Assembly (NCBI GenBank): GCA_963402885.1
Contig: OY727098.1
Location: forward strand, 26,698,417 to 26,762,416
Source: Antedon bifida
Lineage: Eukaryota > Echinodermata > Crinoidea > Comatulida > Antedonidae
DNA: 64,000 bases
Reading direction: 5' to 3'
Numbering within the stretch: position 1 is the stretch's first letter; each line of letters begins with the position of its first letter. The notes beneath the pieces were generated by a model. That model did not search any database. It worked only from the letters and a program-made list of their open reading frames with translations, and was not told the DNA's origin. This document shows, piece by piece, positions 57,901 through 60,900 of this stretch. A program made the position numbers and the translations under genes.

Positions 57901-60900
57901 ACTGTCCAACAAAAAACACAGATAATTTGGCACCTCCTCCCTCTCCCTATTATGTCGAAGGTTAAAATGACAATGGTCCTTTTTGTGTAGAAACAACACC
58001 AGACCCCTATATAGTTTTTCCCGCTACTTCTGATGAATTTATATTCTGAAAATGATTTGAATTAACATGTTCAGTATTAAATATTTTAAAATATAGTTTT
58101 AAAAATAAAATCTCTGCAATACACGATTTATGTTTGGTCTATTATTTCAGTTAATAGCCTATAGATAACCATCATAAGTTTCTATACCACAAACACGATG
58201 AAATAACTATGTATGTATGTACAGTAAGATACAGCTTTAGGCATCAATTAACATTTTCCTGATTCGCAGGTAAAGTAGGATTTGTTTTATATTTGTTAAT
58301 CTGTAAAGGAATCAAATGTGAAAGCCAGCAATCATTATTGGCAAGGTGTTTGCAACAATAACCTGCAGATTGAAAAATACATTACCTAGCATTATGCTCA
58401 ATGGTTAAACCACACTTTTGGAATTTATGACATAATTTTTAAAAGAATTGACAGTCACATCATTTCAAGGTCAGTTACTGTAAAGCTATTATATATTTAT
58501 TAGCTATAATAGAATAAAATGTATTTACAAACCTTTAAACATTCAAAACAATAAGTTTTTAGTACATATTCAGAAAAACAAGAAGAAGATTTCTATATAA
58601 GGTGTTGTGGGAAAAGCCAGCACTAGTACAAATTAAAAAAAAGAAAATAATTACAATTTTGCAATGTGCTGATTAAATGTTGTAGATAACAATTATTGGA
58701 TGTGTACTGTAGGTGTTGCGCCATGGGCAAGCTTTTACCAATGATACAGTGTAGGGATAGTAATCAAGAATAGTTAAATGGAGGAGTAAACTATATGTTA
58801 TGCATGCTCAGGCAACTATACAGTAATCAACTCAAAGAAGTCTATGATCTATCAGACATGGACGGCAGAGTAGTGTACACTAATGTCTTATAGTCACTAC
58901 AGTAATGTCAGTTAAACATGAGTGTGCATCACTGTCAGAAATTTATAAAAAGTCTCTCCTCACACAAGTCAACAAATATTTACAATCCCTATAACCTTGA
59001 TATAATGTCAACCTCTTTACATGGCAAGGAATCATTTCAACATTATGAACAGTTTACTTATGTAACTACATTACTGATGTTACTGCAGTAACTGCAGTAC
59101 AAACATTTTGACATGGTCCATTATGATAAAAATAAATATATGACTCAATGAATTAACTCTTTACATGGCAAGGAATCATTTCAAAATTATTCAGTTTACT
59201 GATGTAACTACATTTTTACTGCAGTATTTGTAGCCAACAGGATAAAAAGCAAACAATGTGTAGTTTACTGCAGTAACTGCAGTACAAACATTTTGACATG
59301 GTCCATAAGATAAAAATAAATATATGACTCAATGAAATAAAATAAATATTATAGAAAGAGTGTGTGACGTTATACAATATGTACAGTAATATAAACCTCA
59401 TGTTCTCAAATGCCAATGGAGAAATCAATTGAAACGTGAAATTACACTTTTTTTATTAGCTGAATGTGTTTCTGACATTATTGTTTAGTGAAACATCTTG
59501 ATTCAGTTTACATGGTGAATTCAATTGAAAAAAAATATGATTGATTCCAAATATAGGAAATGTTTTGAAAAATATTAACTTAACCTATTAATATCTCTTA
59601 TACTCAATAAAAACAAAAATAGGAACATAGTGGTAGTGGATTTGGTGGGGGAGGGGGTGTAAATGTATTTAATTTACGTTCCATATTTCAAATTGCCAGA
59701 TCTGCCACTCAAAATTCAAAACAGAAAAGTGCTATACCATGGTGTTGCATACAAGATTCTTCACTAATTGGGTATCTATTGAAATATTCAAAGTAGCCAC
59801 TTCATTCAGTATGTTAATTGTCCTCATTAGAGGTAAATGAACAAAACTCATCTCCAATCAAGACAAACAACAGGTTGAAGGCCTTCTGGTGTAGGTCAAA
59901 GGTTGATTGTTTATTACAGTATGGACACTAGTGACCACCACATCTTCAAAATAGGTATTTTTAACTGATCAGATCAGGGTACAAAGGTCAAAACAAAGAA
60001 CAGATACTCTTCATTGTACTATTTACAATTTGTTCTATTGTCCAATATTTAGGGTTAAATGCACATTTGGTATTTCTGGTATGTTTAGTCATAATGTACA
60101 CTCATAATAATATCATATATGATCTATTATTTTAAAAATGTATTTTGTGTTCAATAGATTTAGAGAGCCAACTATTAGATAGTGGGTAATAATGGACCAC
60201 CCACCTGTCCCGGTATTGAATTATTGTACTTTTAAATACTGTTGTGATATAATACTAGACCGTCCTTTTTTCAGCACACAGTAATATTTAATATTAAATC
60301 AATCAACTAATATTATAGCAGATACATGATTATTTTTCTGTTCTAATTAAGTAGGCTAGTAATGTATGTATACATTTTTCGTAAAAAGATCGTATCTTTG
60401 GATTTGTTTCGTCTCCTTGTGTGACATTGCATTTGTCTTTTGCGACGGATTAACGACAAAACGGACACTTTTTGACATTTTTGGAGCAACTTTCAAACAC
60501 AGTTACAGTAGTAAAATAAACGGACTTACCTTTTTGATTTAGGATACTTCTTGAATTCTTTTTGTGTCGCTTCTTGAACGGATTGTAGTGATTGAGGTTC
60601 TGCTGAAATACCTAAGGCCCTTTTTTTAGTATAAACAGTAGATCCTGGACGACCGATAGTTGGAAGCACAGATTGAAATTTATCTACGGTCGTACGTAAT
60701 TCGGCCAATTCCACATCTTTCGCCTTAACCAAGTATTCCAGTTCTTCTATACGCCTATCTTTCTCCCGAAGTTCTTTCTTTAATTCATATAAACTACCCA
60801 TGTTGTTAAATTGTTTTGTCTGTCCAAGACCAGCTCCTGAAACCAAATAAAAACGATTCAAAAGTTGGCCAGGGCGACGCAGATCTGCTGGGCGCTTCGA

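Larger units (their letters stand above)
28505..60529 (-). other. Long alpha-specific intron (includes the beta promoter region)
   Basis: The alpha transcript splices 60529 to 23875, removing about 36.7 kb in total. The 32 kb upstream of exon 1-beta holds only repeats: the nested 228-bp array, MITE copies 10-15, a SINE, LINE 3' relics, purine arrays and local duplications. Stretches not listed separately, e.g. 31.0-33.1, 34.0-36.9, 37.1-39.2, 43.8-45.3 and 54.3-59.0 kb, are AT-rich and show nothing I can support as a gene. Confidence 0.65.
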
